Assembly (NCBI RefSeq): GCF_900103325.1
Contig: NZ_FMXM01000004.1
Coordinates: forward strand, 124,001-188,000
DNA from: Mesorhizobium qingshengii
Lineage (GTDB): Bacteria > Pseudomonadota > Alphaproteobacteria > Rhizobiales > Rhizobiaceae
DNA: 64,000 bases
Direction: 5' to 3'
Positions within the stretch are counted from its first letter, which is position 1. The number at the start of each line of letters is the position of its first letter. The notes below the pieces were generated by a model. The model was not told where the DNA came from and made no database searches. It worked only from the letters and a program-made list of their open reading frames with translations. This document shows, piece by piece, positions 27,191-35,717 of this stretch. A program made the translations under genes and the position numbers.

Positions 27191-27990
27191 TGTCCGCCGC
27201 GCCAGCCGCCCTTGCCCCGGACACGCCGGCCCACACGGTCGACGCCTTCCATCGCGGCCGCTTCTGGCTCGTGCAGCCCAAGCATGGCGGCCATCGCGCC
27301 GGCATGGACGCGATGATGCTGGCGGCGTCCGTGCCATCCTCGTTTGGTGGACGTCTCGCCGATTTCGGCGCCGGAGCCGGGGCCGCCGGCCTGGCGGTGC
27401 TGTCGCGCTGCCCGGCCGCCGAGGCCGTGCTTGTCGAACGCGCGCCGGAAATGGCGGCCTTCGCGGCTGCCACCCTTGCGCACCCCGGCAACGCCCATCT
27501 CAGCGATCGCGCGTCCGTTCTCATCGCCGATGTCACGGTGTCGGGCCGGGCTCGGGCGGCGGCCGGCCTCGGCGACAACGACTTCGACTTCGTCATCATG
27601 AACCCGCCCTTCAACGCCGCACGCGACCGGGCCACGCCCGATCGCCTGAGAAAGGAAGCGCATGTCATGGAGGACGGGCTGTTCGAGAGCTGGATCCGAA
27701 GTGCCGCGGCGGTGGTCAGGCCGCGCGGCGGGCTTGCCGTCATTGCGCGGCCCGAACAGCTCGGCTCCATTCTCGACGCCCTCGCTAGCCGTTTCGGCGA
27801 TGCCGAGCTGCTCGCCGTGCATCCTCGCCCCGACGCGGCGGCGATCCGCATCGTCGTGCGGGCAACGCTCGGAGCGCGTGGAAAACTCGCCATCCGCCCT
27901 CCGCTGATGCTTCATGCCCAATCGGGCCACGGCCCTGACGAGCGCAGCGAAATGATCACCAACGGTCTCGCCTCGCTGTTCGGAGACTGA
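27190..27990 (+). CDS. SAM-dependent N6-adenine methyltransferase, TrmN6/YfiC-like
   Basis: 266 aa class I methyltransferase. The SAM-binding loop is LADFGAGAGAAGLAVLSR (about 57-74) and the NPPF catalytic motif is in DFVIMNPPFNAARDR (about 135-149), diagnostic of N6-adenine methyltransferases. The closest known role is methylation of A37 in tRNA1-Val (TrmN6). It is translationally coupled to the DUF2007 gene. The next gene on the same strand, an S49 peptidase, starts 79 bp later. Whether the target is tRNA or rRNA is inferred from family only. Confidence 0.85.
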   Translation: MSAAPAALAPDTPAHTVDAFHRGRFWLVQPKHGGHRAGMDAMMLAASVPSSFGGRLADFGAGAGAAGLAVLSRCPAAEAVLVERAPEMAAFAAATLAHPGNAHLSDRASVLIADVTVSGRARAAAGLGDNDFDFVIMNPPFNAARDRATPDRLRKEAHVMEDGLFESWIRSAAAVVRPRGGLAVIARPEQLGSILDALASRFGDAELLAVHPRPDAAAIRIVVRATLGARGKLAIRPPLMLHAQSGHGPDERSEMITNGLASLFGD

Positions 27991-28069
27991 GCTATTCTTG
28001 CCCCCCACATTGCCGTTGGCTGGGGAATCCCTACATGCCTGCAACCTACCGACCGGAGACCGCGCCATC

Positions 28070-28930
28070 GTGAAACGTCTTTTCAACCGCCTGCTGCCGA
28101 AATCCTGGCGCTCCACCGTCGTCACCATTCCGGTCATCCGGCTGCACGGGACGATCATGACGGGCGGCCAGTTCCGGCAGAACCTGTCGCTGGCCTCCAC
28201 AGCCGGCCTCATCGAGAAGGCATTTTCCTTCGACGCGCCGGCGGTTGCCGTCTCTATCAACTCGCCGGGAGGTTCGCCGGTGCAGTCGCGGCTGATCTTC
28301 AAGCGTATCCGCGACCTGGCGACGGAAAAGAACAAAAAGGTGCTGGTCTTCGTTGAGGACGTCGCGGCATCGGGCGGTTACATGATCGCGGCCGCCGGCG
28401 ACGAGATTTTCGCCGATCCGTCGTCGATCGTCGGTTCGATCGGCGTGGTTTCGGCCTCGTTCGGTTTCCCGGAACTGATGAAGAAGATCGGTGTCGAGCG
28501 CCGTGTCCACACCGCCGGCCAGAACAAGGCCGTGCTCGATCCGTTCAAGCCTGAGAAGAAGGAAGACGTCGAGCGTCTGAAGGCGCTGCAGCTCGAGGTG
28601 CACGACACGTTCATCGATCTCGTCAAGGAGCGGCGCGGCGCGAAGCTGAAAGACGATCCGGACCTGTTCACCGGCCTGTTCTGGACCGGCAAGAAAGGCC
28701 TTGAGCTCGGTCTCGTCGATGCGCTCGGTGACATGCGCACCGTGCTGAAAACCCGTTTCGGGTCGAAAACCCAGCTCAGGCTGATCACGGCGCCGCGCGG
28801 TTTCCTCAGCCGCTTTGGTCTGTTTGGCTCTAGCAATGGCTTTTCGGCGCCCGATATTGCCGCGGCTGCAGCCAGCGGCGTCATCGATGCGGCGGAAGAG
28901 CGCGCGCTGTGGGCTCGCTTCGGGCTTTGA
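28070..28930 (+). CDS. S49-family peptidase, signal peptide peptidase SppA/SohB-like
   Basis: 286 aa compact S49 protease. AVSINSPGGSPVQSR (about 64-78) and VAASGGYMIAAAGDEIFAD (about 102-120) carry the oxyanion loop and the nucleophile Ser. Lys in TAGQNKAVLDPF is a candidate general base. The family cleaves residual signal peptides or membrane-protein fragments. The GTG at 28070 precedes KRLFNRLLPKSW; upstream codons to 27998 are unlike the family. It lacks a long N-terminal membrane anchor, although the first residues are basic and amphipathic. A palindromic repeat follows within 45 bp. Confidence 0.88.
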   Translation: MKRLFNRLLPKSWRSTVVTIPVIRLHGTIMTGGQFRQNLSLASTAGLIEKAFSFDAPAVAVSINSPGGSPVQSRLIFKRIRDLATEKNKKVLVFVEDVAASGGYMIAAAGDEIFADPSSIVGSIGVVSASFGFPELMKKIGVERRVHTAGQNKAVLDPFKPEKKEDVERLKALQLEVHDTFIDLVKERRGAKLKDDPDLFTGLFWTGKKGLELGLVDALGDMRTVLKTRFGSKTQLRLITAPRGFLSRFGLFGSSNGFSAPDIAAAAASGVIDAAEERALWARFGL

Positions 28931-28970
28931 AAACCGGGCAAAACCGTCTAGCATGAGTGCTTGAAGTCTT

Positions 28971-29018
28971 ATGCATGTCGTTTTCCCAAAATCGGATCCA
29001 CTTTTGGGCGACATGCAT
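28971..29018. repeat. Intergenic palindromic element (rhizobial REP-like)
   Basis: Outer arms ATGCATGTCG (28971-28980) and CGACATGCAT (29009-29018) pair perfectly, and inner arms CCCAAAA (28985-28991) and TTTTGGG (29002-29008) add a second stem. The element fits a widespread family of mobile or REP-like intergenic palindromes known from rhizobia. Copy number outside the window cannot be counted here. Confidence 0.65.
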
Positions 29019-29070
29019 CAACCGACCCGACCGGCCGCCTTTGCCGGCCCAGCGTGGGAGGAGTTTTGAC

Positions 29071-29256
29071 ATGCCGCAGATCATTTTCTTCACCGTCGTT
29101 GGCGTCGCCGCCTATTTCGGCTACCGCACCTTCGTGCGAGAAGCCGAACGCGTGACGGCCAAGGTGCGACGCACCGAGAAGCAGGCGGCGAACGGCGCGA
29201 TGGGAACGCTGGTGAAGGATCCGAAGACCGGCGAATACCGGCTGGCCAAGGACTGA
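29071..29256 (+). CDS. Small membrane-anchored conserved protein
   Basis: 61 aa. A single hydrophobic segment (IIFFTVVGVAAYFGYRTF, about residues 4-21) is followed by a charged, Lys/Arg-rich helix and a final KDPKTGEYRLAKD, suggesting an inner-membrane-anchored protein with a cytoplasmic tail. A strong GGAGGAG Shine-Dalgarno precedes the ATG. It lies between the S49 peptidase and ispE on the same strand. No function is known. Confidence 0.78.
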   Translation: MPQIIFFTVVGVAAYFGYRTFVREAERVTAKVRRTEKQAANGAMGTLVKDPKTGEYRLAKD

Positions 29257-29282
29257 GCATCATCCCGCAAACATCAGACGTA

Positions 29283-30182
29283 GTGGACACTGACATCGGT
29301 GTGCGCACTTGGTCCGCGCATGCCAAGATCAATCTTGCCCTGCACGTCACAGGCAGGCGCCCGGACGGTTATCATCTGATCGAGAGTCTGGCGGTATTCA
29401 CGCGTTTTGGCGACCGGGTCGAGATCGCGCTTGCCGACAGCGATGATTTCACCGTGTCCGGCCGCTACGCGCCAACGGTTCCTCTCGACGCCAGCAATCT
29501 GGTGCTCAAGGCCCGCGATGCCCTGCGCAGGGCGGCCGGACCGCAGAGAACCCCACCGGTCGCCATCAGGCTCGAAAAGAACCTGCCGGTTGCCTCCGGC
29601 GTCGGCGGCGGCTCGAGCGACGCGGCAGCAGTGCTGCGCGGGCTGGCGGAGACCTGGGCCCTGGACCTCGATGGCGTCGAACTGGCGCGGATCGGCCTCT
29701 CGCTTGGCGCCGACGTGCCGATGTGCCTGGCGGCAAAGCCGCTGGTCGCGCGCGGCATTGGCGACGAGCTGTCGATGGTACCGGATTTTTCAACACTGGG
29801 GCTGGTGCTGGTCAATCCAGGCACGCCGGTCTCGACGGCCGAAATATTCAACGCGCTGTCGAAGCGCGACAATGAAGGCCTGCCGCCCCTACCGCGCATC
29901 ATCGATTTTCACAGCCTGCGCAACTGGCTGGAGGTCACCCGCAACGATCTCGAGCCGGCAGCCCTTGCGATACAGCCCGCCATAGGCAGGGCGCTTTCAT
30001 GGCTGAACAAGGCTGGATCGGGTTTTTCTCGCATGTCCGGGTCGGGCGCGACATGCTTCGGCCTTTTCGAGACCGGCAATGTCGCCAAGCGCGCCGCCGC
30101 CGAGATCCGCACCCGCCAGCCCGACTGGTTCGTCGCGGCGACGCGCAGCATTGCATCGGAGGGAGCTGATGGCCAGAATTGA
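29283..30182 (+). CDS. ispE: 4-diphosphocytidyl-2-C-methyl-D-erythritol kinase
   Basis: 299 aa GHMP-family kinase. AHAKINLALHVTGRRPDGYH is the family start and LPVASGVGGGSSDAAAVLR is the ATP-binding glycine-rich motif. SRMSGSGATCFGLF near the C-terminus is GHMP motif 3. It phosphorylates CDP-methylerythritol in the MEP pathway to isoprenoids, and this window also encodes two enzymes that use polyprenyl products. The start is a GTG with no strong Shine-Dalgarno. The last 14 bp overlap moaB, suggesting an operon. Confidence 0.96.
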   Translation: MDTDIGVRTWSAHAKINLALHVTGRRPDGYHLIESLAVFTRFGDRVEIALADSDDFTVSGRYAPTVPLDASNLVLKARDALRRAAGPQRTPPVAIRLEKNLPVASGVGGGSSDAAAVLRGLAETWALDLDGVELARIGLSLGADVPMCLAAKPLVARGIGDELSMVPDFSTLGLVLVNPGTPVSTAEIFNALSKRDNEGLPPLPRIIDFHSLRNWLEVTRNDLEPAALAIQPAIGRALSWLNKAGSGFSRMSGSGATCFGLFETGNVAKRAAAEIRTRQPDWFVAATRSIASEGADGQN

Positions 30183-30723
30183 CGAGAGCCGTTCCTTCAT
30201 TCCCGTGCGCATCGCGGTGCTGACCGTGTCGGACACACGCGGCCTTGCCGACGACAAATCCGGCCAGGTGCTGGTCGATCGCATCAGTGAAGCCGGCCAT
30301 ATGCTTGCCGCACGCGATATCGTCACCGATGACCGCGAAAGAATCCGCGACAAGGTGCTCGGCTGGTCGAAAGACAAGACCATCGATGTCGTGATCACCA
30401 CTGGCGGTACCGGGTTCACCGGGCGCGACGTGACGCCGGAAGCGCTGGAGCCGATCTTCGAAAAGCGCATGGATGGCTTTTCGGAAGTGTTCCACCGCAT
30501 CTCCTACGACAAGATCGGTACCTCAACGATCCAGAGCCGGGCCACCGGCGGCGTCGTCAACGCAACTTTCGTCTTCGTGCTGCCGGGCTCGCCCGGCGCC
30601 TGCAAGGACGCCTGGGACGGCATCCTGAAGGCACAGCTCGATTACCGGCACATGCCGTGCAACTTCGTCGAGATCATGCCGCGCCTCGACGAGCATCTGC
30701 GGCGCGGAAAATCGACTCCGTAA
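30169..30723 (+). CDS. moaB: Molybdenum cofactor biosynthesis protein B
   Basis: 184 aa MogA/MoaB-like domain. VVITTGGTGFTGRDVTPEAL (about 69-88) is the molybdopterin-binding loop; FVFVLPGSPGACKDAW near 133 is also typical. MoaB-type proteins adenylylate molybdopterin or aid molybdenum insertion. The ATG at 30169 follows GGAG and overlaps ispE by 14 bp; the longer reading to 30079 lies inside ispE in another frame. No other moa genes are in the window. Confidence 0.92.
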   Translation: MARIDESRSFIPVRIAVLTVSDTRGLADDKSGQVLVDRISEAGHMLAARDIVTDDRERIRDKVLGWSKDKTIDVVITTGGTGFTGRDVTPEALEPIFEKRMDGFSEVFHRISYDKIGTSTIQSRATGGVVNATFVFVLPGSPGACKDAWDGILKAQLDYRHMPCNFVEIMPRLDEHLRRGKSTP

Positions 30724-30865
30724 AAGCCGAGGCAAAGTGCCGGTTTCGCGTCGCGTTTGCCGGGCAGAACGGCACCGGCGCCTTCGAAACGCCATTCCAC
30801 ACCGGATCCCGGAAAAGTATCTTGCCCTGAAGGCGATCATCGCCGTTCACGACAAGGCAGATACG

Positions 30866-31288
30866 ATGACCATGCATACTGGCGGATGCCATTGCGGCAA
30901 CATACGCCTTGGATTTTCAACCGGGCTCGACCCATCGCAGATCGAAGTTCGCGCCTGCCAATGCTCGTTCTGTGTCAAACATGGTTCGCGCGCCGTTGCC
31001 GACCCGGACGGCAGGCTGATCATCTCGGTTAAGGACGAAACGCGATTGCACAGATACCGGTTTGGGCTGAGAACGGCCGACTACCTGCTCTGCCGGGAGT
31101 GCGGCGTCTATGTCGCCGCGATCACCGCAGACGATAACGCCAGGGCGATCGTCATTGTCAACGCGCTGGACGACCAGGGACGGTTCAGTCAGCGACCGAT
31201 CCCCGTGGATTTCGATGCGGAAGGCAAAGCGCAGCGACAAGCCAGGCGCCGCGCGCGCTGGATGCCTGTCGAGGTGAGCTTCGAATAG
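30866..31288 (+). CDS. GFA-family (glutathione-dependent formaldehyde-activating-like) protein
   Basis: 140 aa. The zinc ligands are in GGCHCGNIRLGF (Cys 8 and 10), CQCSFCVKHGS (three Cys) and YLLCRECGVYVA (two Cys), the standard seven-cysteine arrangement of the GFA fold. The family name comes from S-(hydroxymethyl)glutathione chemistry, but most members are uncharacterised. Start at ATG 30866; MHTGG at 30872 is an alternative. It is preceded by 142 bp without a gene and converges with the next minus-strand gene. Confidence 0.9.
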   Translation: MTMHTGGCHCGNIRLGFSTGLDPSQIEVRACQCSFCVKHGSRAVADPDGRLIISVKDETRLHRYRFGLRTADYLLCRECGVYVAAITADDNARAIVIVNALDDQGRFSQRPIPVDFDAEGKAQRQARRRARWMPVEVSFE

Positions 31289-31295
31289 TTCTCTT

Positions 31296-32270
31296 TCAGC
31301 GGATGACAGGTTCCCCATGAAACCGTCGGCGCGACGGCGGCGATACGCCGAAGCCGACTTCCATCATCAGCCGCGGCGTGCGCGCCGGCACTGTACCCAT
31401 GTGAAAACCGAACGGGTCCTCGACGAAGCCGAGGCCCGCTTCGCCGGTCAGCGTCACCGGGCTCTGCTCGCCATAGACATCCAGAACCTCCTGCGCGGGA
31501 TGGCCAACCAGCAAGGTGAGTTGATGCTTGAGGGCGCGGCGTTTGTGGCTGCCCCGGACATAGACATGCGGACCCGTGTCAGCGTCGACGGGCTTGAGAT
31601 AGAAGAAGAATTTCAGCATGCGCCAATCGTCGAGGTCGAAATGGTACTTGCCTAGCGAGGCAAGGTTCTTGTCGGCGTCCGAGGCCTCGCCGGTCGGAAA
31701 GCTCCACCAGACGCGCGTCGTGATCAGTTTTGCCTGGCCGCCGAGATAATGCGCGGCGATGTCGAGAAGCAGCGGATCGCGCTGGATGGCGAGCGCTGCA
31801 CCGCAGTCGAGTGTGCGTTCGAAATAATGGCCGCTGAGCAGCGAGCGGCCAAAGCGCTTCTCGGCCTCGGCATGTTCACCCGGCATGAATTCGAGACGAC
31901 GATCGAAATTACCGAAACAAGGCGTGCGCCGCGCGAAATCAGCGATCTCTCCATGGATCGCCGGCGGCAGGACCAGGCCTGAAAACAGCCCGTCGGAGCG
32001 CAGCGCTTCGACGACCGCGGCGCGCTCGATGCCGGCGAACATCGTATCCCCGGCATTGTCGGCCGAACGGGCGCGCTTTGCGCCCAGCCAGTGCATCCGG
32101 CGCCCGGGCATGGTTCGGGCCAAAACGAACATCGGCAGCCAGGCTGGGTTTTCGCGCAGATCCGTCAAATAGGTCGGAATGCGCACGGCGATGCGGCGCA
32201 GCAGGGTGCCATTGCGCGCGATTGCCTCGAGACTGGCAGTGCCGGATTTGTCTGACGTCGAAAGGTTCAT
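31296..32270 (-). CDS. PhyH-like Fe(II)/2-oxoglutarate dioxygenase, distant member
   Basis: 324 aa. A central HxD-like motif lies in YHFDLDDWRMLKFFFYLKPV, then HVYVRGSHKRRALKHQ (PhyH-type Ser-His-Lys loop) and a possible distal His in EDPFGFHMGTVPA. The N-terminal 110 residues are unlike the classic PhyH proteins, and the motif order still fits the fold. The ATG at 32270 follows GAGGATCCG. A small glycosyltransferase lies upstream on the same strand. It might modify a polyketide, lipid or sugar; the substrate is unknown and the family call is tentative. Confidence 0.68.
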   Translation of the reverse strand: MNLSTSDKSGTASLEAIARNGTLLRRIAVRIPTYLTDLRENPAWLPMFVLARTMPGRRMHWLGAKRARSADNAGDTMFAGIERAAVVEALRSDGLFSGLVLPPAIHGEIADFARRTPCFGNFDRRLEFMPGEHAEAEKRFGRSLLSGHYFERTLDCGAALAIQRDPLLLDIAAHYLGGQAKLITTRVWWSFPTGEASDADKNLASLGKYHFDLDDWRMLKFFFYLKPVDADTGPHVYVRGSHKRRALKHQLTLLVGHPAQEVLDVYGEQSPVTLTGEAGLGFVEDPFGFHMGTVPARTPRLMMEVGFGVSPPSRRRFHGEPVIR

Positions 32271-32292
32271 CGGATCCTCGGCTATGAGAGCG

Positions 32293-32312
32293 GCGCCGAT
32301 ACGCATCGGCGC
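32293..32312. other. Perfect 8-bp hairpin upstream of the PhyH-like gene
   Basis: GCGCCGAT and ATCGGCGC with loop ACGC. It lies downstream of the glycosyltransferase and just above the dioxygenase start, so it may be an attenuator or weak terminator; no T-run. Confidence 0.4.
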
Positions 32313-32373
32313 TCAGCACTCGGCATGACCCAAACCCAATTCACCCAACTGGAAGCTAATCCCGCGTCAGATT

Positions 32374-32388
32374 TTGTGCAATGCACAA
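32374..32388. promoter_or_regulatory. Perfect palindrome TTGTGCA-A-TGCACAA
   Basis: A 15-bp dyad 104 bp upstream of the PhyH-like dioxygenase start and 22 bp downstream of the glycosyltransferase stop. Its symmetry and length suit a dimeric repressor. The regulator is not identified in this window. Confidence 0.4.
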
Positions 32389-32410
32389 TGGAGAGACCAA
32401 CTGCAAAAAA

Positions 32411-32941
32411 TCACTTCGGGGTGCGGCGCTCTTGCCTCGGCGGCGCCACCCAGATCTCGGCGTCGAGCCGCTTTGTCGCGCGGCCCCGCGCGATGGCCTC
32501 GGCGCTGCCGGAACTCTTCGCCGCGGCCGCGGCCTGCTGCTTGCCGATCACCAATCCGTCGGCCAAAGCGCGGTTTCCCGAAAAGACCCGGGCCAGGAAT
32601 GGCACGCGGCTGCCGCGCGCCCGCGAGAATCGCGCCGCCATGGTTTGCCTGGCCGTGTGGGCGACGACCTCGTCGATCCAGCCCTCCACCAGCCGCGCAC
32701 CAGGCTCCAGCAGCAGCAGCCATTCACCCTTGGCTTGCCGAATGCCCGCAACAACACCACCGCTCGCGACATAGTGGCAGCCGGCATGCTCGGCGACACG
32801 ATGCGTCTGGTCGGTCGAACCCGTGTCGCAGACGATGACTTCGCGCACCACGCCCTCGACCGCGCCGCCGATCAGCGAGGCGAGCGTGCGGGCCAGAGCC
32901 TCCTCGTCATTTCGGGTTTCTATGAGAACGCTGAGCATCAT
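32411..32941 (-). CDS. Small GT2-type glycosyltransferase
   Basis: 176 aa, about half the usual GT2 length. The N-terminal nucleotide-sugar fold starts MLSVLIETRNDEEALARTL, continues with VVREVIVCDTGSTDQTHRV, and WLLLLEPGARLVEGWIDEVV holds a D/E-rich segment where the DxD is expected. No membrane anchor is seen. The tandem ATGs at 32941/32938 give the start; a longer reading to 33646 runs antisense through the radical SAM gene. Donor, acceptor and product are unknown, and the short length could mean a specialised or partial enzyme. Confidence 0.75.
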   Translation of the reverse strand: MMLSVLIETRNDEEALARTLASLIGGAVEGVVREVIVCDTGSTDQTHRVAEHAGCHYVASGGVVAGIRQAKGEWLLLLEPGARLVEGWIDEVVAHTARQTMAARFSRARGSRVPFLARVFSGNRALADGLVIGKQQAAAAAKSSGSAEAIARGRATKRLDAEIWVAPPRQERRTPK

Positions 32942-33037
32942 TAGCCGAATAGCGGAAAGCGGCGCACAGCGCCAGTTCTTGCGCCGCACCATAAAAAGTT
33001 CTTGCTTTGTTCTTATCGGCGAAATAGGAATAATTTC

Positions 33038-34243
33038 ATGACCCGAGCGATTCGACACAACATGGACAGTCCCTGGGAGCGGGCGAAAATGGAACAGATC
33101 GTGCGCGCAGACATTGCAGCTTTCGGGGCAGGACGAGCCGAGATGGCCAATGCAATGATCGAGCAGAGCGGCATGCGTGTCCGTCCGGACCGCAATCGCG
33201 GGAGGTCGGCGGGCATCAATCCTTCCGGGCGATTCGAGCCGGTCAGCCGGCACGTCTTCGATGACGGCTGGAATTCGCTGGAGGAACTGCCGCCCTTCAA
33301 GACCGAAGTGCAGGTCGAGAAGCCGCGCACCATCATCACCCGCAACGAATCGCCCGACATTTCCTTCGACCGTTCCATCAACCCCTATCGCGGCTGCGAG
33401 CACGGCTGCGTCTATTGCTTTGCCCGACCGACGCACAGTTTCATGGGCCTGTCGCCGGGTCTCGATTTCGAATCCAAGCTGTTTGCCAAGCCGGATGCGG
33501 CGCGCTTGCTCGACAAGGAGCTGTCGAAGGACGGCTATCAGCCGCGCACCATCGCCATCGGCACCAACACCGACCCCTACCAGCCGATCGAGAAGCAGTA
33601 CCGGATCATGCGCGAGATCCTCGAGGTGCTGGAAGCACGCGGCCATCCAGTCGGCATCGTCACCAAGTCCGCCTTGGTGACGCGCGACATCGATATTCTT
33701 TCGCGCATGGCCGAGCGCGGGCTGGCCAAGGTGGCGCTGTCGGTGACGACGCTCGACCGCATGCTGGCCAGAACGATGGAGCCACGCGCATCGACGCCGA
33801 CCAAGCGGCTGGAGGCAATCCGGCAGCTTTCGGATGCTGGCATTCCGGCTTCGGTGATGGTGGCGCCGATCATCCCCGGCCTGACCGACCAGGAGATGGA
33901 ACGCATCCTTGATTCGGCACGCGCGGCCGGCGCGCGAGAGGCGGGTTATGTCATCCTGCGCCTACCGCTGGAGGTGAGCCCGATCTTCAAGGACTGGCTG
34001 CTGCGCCACTATCCCGACCGCTACCGCCACGTGATGTCGCTGATCCGTTCGATGCGTGATGGCAAGGATTACGATTCGGAATGGGGCAAGCGCATGAAGG
34101 GTGCCGGTCCCTATGCCTGGCAGATCGGCCGGCGTTTCGAGATCACCGCCAAGCGGCTCGGCCTCAACGTCGAACGGCGTGCGCTTCGGACCGACCAGTT
34201 CGTTTCCGCCGGAAAGGACCAGCTGCAGCTGACGCTGCTTTGA
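33038..34243 (+). CDS. PA0069-family radical SAM protein
   Basis: 401 aa. The cluster motif CEHGCVYC (Cys 120, 124 and 127) is the CxxxCxxC signature, preceded by SFDRSINPYRG. The TIM-barrel strands continue with AIGTNTDPYQPIEKQYRIMR and VKSALVTRDIDILSRMAERG-like segments. The family resembles SplB-type radical SAM enzymes but has no established substrate. AGGAA lies upstream of the ATG at 33038; a TTG at 33002 is less likely. It is divergent from the small GT and is followed 152 bp later by rnhB on the same strand. Confidence 0.9.
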   Translation: MTRAIRHNMDSPWERAKMEQIVRADIAAFGAGRAEMANAMIEQSGMRVRPDRNRGRSAGINPSGRFEPVSRHVFDDGWNSLEELPPFKTEVQVEKPRTIITRNESPDISFDRSINPYRGCEHGCVYCFARPTHSFMGLSPGLDFESKLFAKPDAARLLDKELSKDGYQPRTIAIGTNTDPYQPIEKQYRIMREILEVLEARGHPVGIVTKSALVTRDIDILSRMAERGLAKVALSVTTLDRMLARTMEPRASTPTKRLEAIRQLSDAGIPASVMVAPIIPGLTDQEMERILDSARAAGAREAGYVILRLPLEVSPIFKDWLLRHYPDRYRHVMSLIRSMRDGKDYDSEWGKRMKGAGPYAWQIGRRFEITAKRLGLNVERRALRTDQFVSAGKDQLQLTLL

Positions 34244-34395
34244 GAGTTCAATTCACTGCGGTGGTTTGATCTGTCGCGGCACAAGAATCCCGTCCGGCCT
34301 GCCCCGGCCTGCAGACGGTGCCCTCCCGGTCCGGCGCCCCACCCGACCCGGAGGGACTTGCGGAGAATCGGAGCCGATGCGAACCTCGCCGCAAC

Positions 34396-35091
34396 ATGGC
34401 TCGCGCGCGATCCGATTCTCCGCTTCTCTTCGAAATCGTAGAGAAGCCCGATTTCTCCTTCGAGACGAAGGCGATGGCCGACGGTCTGTGGCCGGTGGCC
34501 GGGATGGATGAGGCCGGCCGCGGCCCCCTGGCTGGGCCAGTGGTCGCCGCGGCGGTGGTGCTCGACCCCGCCAACATTCCAGACGGGCTCGACGATTCCA
34601 AGCGCCTTAGCCACTTGCAGCGCGAGGCGCTGTTCCTGCGAATTCTTGGTTCCGCGCTGGGCGTTTCGATGGCGTCCATCAGCGCCGAGGGCATCGACGG
34701 TAGCAACATCCTCAAGGCCAGCCTGGAGGCCATGCGCCGTGCGCTGGTCGGCCTGCCTGTTCAGCCGAAGCTCGCGCTCGCCGACGGGCGCGACGTGCCG
34801 CCAGGCCTGCCTTGCGCGGGTCGGGCGCTGATCAAGGGCGACCAGCGTTCGCAATCGATCGCCGCCGCCTCTATCGTCGCCAAGGTGATGCGTGACAGAA
34901 TGATGTGCGGTTGCGGCAACCACCACGATCGCTATGGGTTCGAGGTTCACATGGGCTACGCCACGGTCCGCCACCGCACGGCGATCGAGGCGCATGGGCC
35001 TGTCGCACGGCTGCACCGCGTGTCCTTCGCGCCGTTCAGGCTGGGCGGCGTTGAGGTGGCGGAAGAGGAGAGCCTGGCCGGACTTGATTGA
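34396..35091 (+). CDS. rnhB: Ribonuclease HII
   Basis: 231 aa. [19 protein letters not shown] is the active-site GxDEAGRG motif, followed by [16 protein letters not shown], the [18 protein letters not shown] helix and an end around [16 protein letters not shown]. It removes ribonucleotides and RNA-DNA hybrids from the genome. The ATG at 34396 begins [16 protein letters not shown]; the reading to 34318 is not needed. It ends 125 bp before the minus-strand atpF, with the F0 operon terminator in between. Confidence 0.95.
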   Translation: MARARSDSPLLFEIVEKPDFSFETKAMADGLWPVAGMDEAGRGPLAGPVVAAAVVLDPANIPDGLDDSKRLSHLQREALFLRILGSALGVSMASISAEGIDGSNILKASLEAMRRALVGLPVQPKLALADGRDVPPGLPCAGRALIKGDQRSQSIAAASIVAKVMRDRMMCGCGNHHDRYGFEVHMGYATVRHRTAIEAHGPVARLHRVSFAPFRLGGVEVAEEESLAGLD

Positions 35092-35161
35092 ATTAAAGGA
35101 TTGGCGAAACCGCTGAGCGGGTAATCTCCTTCCTCGAGAGGGAGATCATTTCCGCAACAAC

Positions 35162-35190
35162 AAAAAAAGCCGCCAGGTTTCCCAGGCGGC
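35162..35190 (-). terminator. Rho-independent terminator of the F0 ATP synthase operon
   Basis: On the minus strand GCCGCC pairs with GGCGGC, with two more inner G-C pairs around a GAAA loop, followed by seven T residues. It lies 26 nt after the atpF stop, the last gene of the operon. Confidence 0.88.
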
Positions 35191-35215
35191 TTCGATCCTT
35201 GCTTGAACAACAGGC

Positions 35216-35707
35216 TCAGTTCAGCTTCGACTTCACGTCCGCAAGCGACGCCTTGAAGAGGTCGGCGCCGGCCTTGGCGTCGATCTTGCCGGCAAGCAGG
35301 GTACGCGCAGCCTCGACAGCGATGTCGACGGCGCTGGCGCGGACTTCAGCGATCGCGTCACGCTCCGCCTGACCGATCTTCTGCTCGGCAAGGGCTGTAC
35401 GCCGGGCAACATAATCCTCAGTTTTCTTGTGCGCATCCGCGGCAAGCATGTCGGCCTCGCGTTTGGCAGCCGCGACGATGTCGGCGGCCTCCTGCTCGGC
35501 TTCCTTGCGCTTGCGCTGATACTGGCCAAGCAGTTGCTGAGCCTCCTCGCGCAGCCGGCGTGCTTCATCAAGCTCGTTGCTGATCCTGGCGGCGCGGGCG
35601 TCGAGCGCCTTTGCGATCAGGCCAGGCACCTTGATGTAGACGGCAACGCCCAGGAAGATGACGAGGGCTACCGTTGCCCAAAGCGTTGCGAGAGATGTGG
35701 CGTCCAT
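35216..35707 (-). CDS. atpF: ATP synthase F0 subunit b
   Basis: 163 aa. A single N-terminal membrane helix (about 8-28, LWATVALVIFLGVAVYI) is followed by a long charged helix rich in Ala, Glu and Arg (about 35-150) that forms the peripheral stalk. It links F0 to F1 delta. It is the last gene of the F0 operon atpI-B-E-F'-F, 10 bp after the b' gene. The normal F1 genes are not in this window, as is typical of rhizobia with split ATP-synthase operons. Confidence 0.95.
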   Translation of the reverse strand: MDATSLATLWATVALVIFLGVAVYIKVPGLIAKALDARAARISNELDEARRLREEAQQLLGQYQRKRKEAEQEAADIVAAAKREADMLAADAHKKTEDYVARRTALAEQKIGQAERDAIAEVRASAVDIAVEAARTLLAGKIDAKAGADLFKASLADVKSKLN

Positions 35708-35717
35708 GATGCGCTCC

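Noticed and set aside
32411..33646. Long upstream extension of the small glycosyltransferase
   Set aside because: The extra 235 codons are antisense to the radical SAM gene and carry no family features; the tandem ATGs at 32938-32941 fit the family start.
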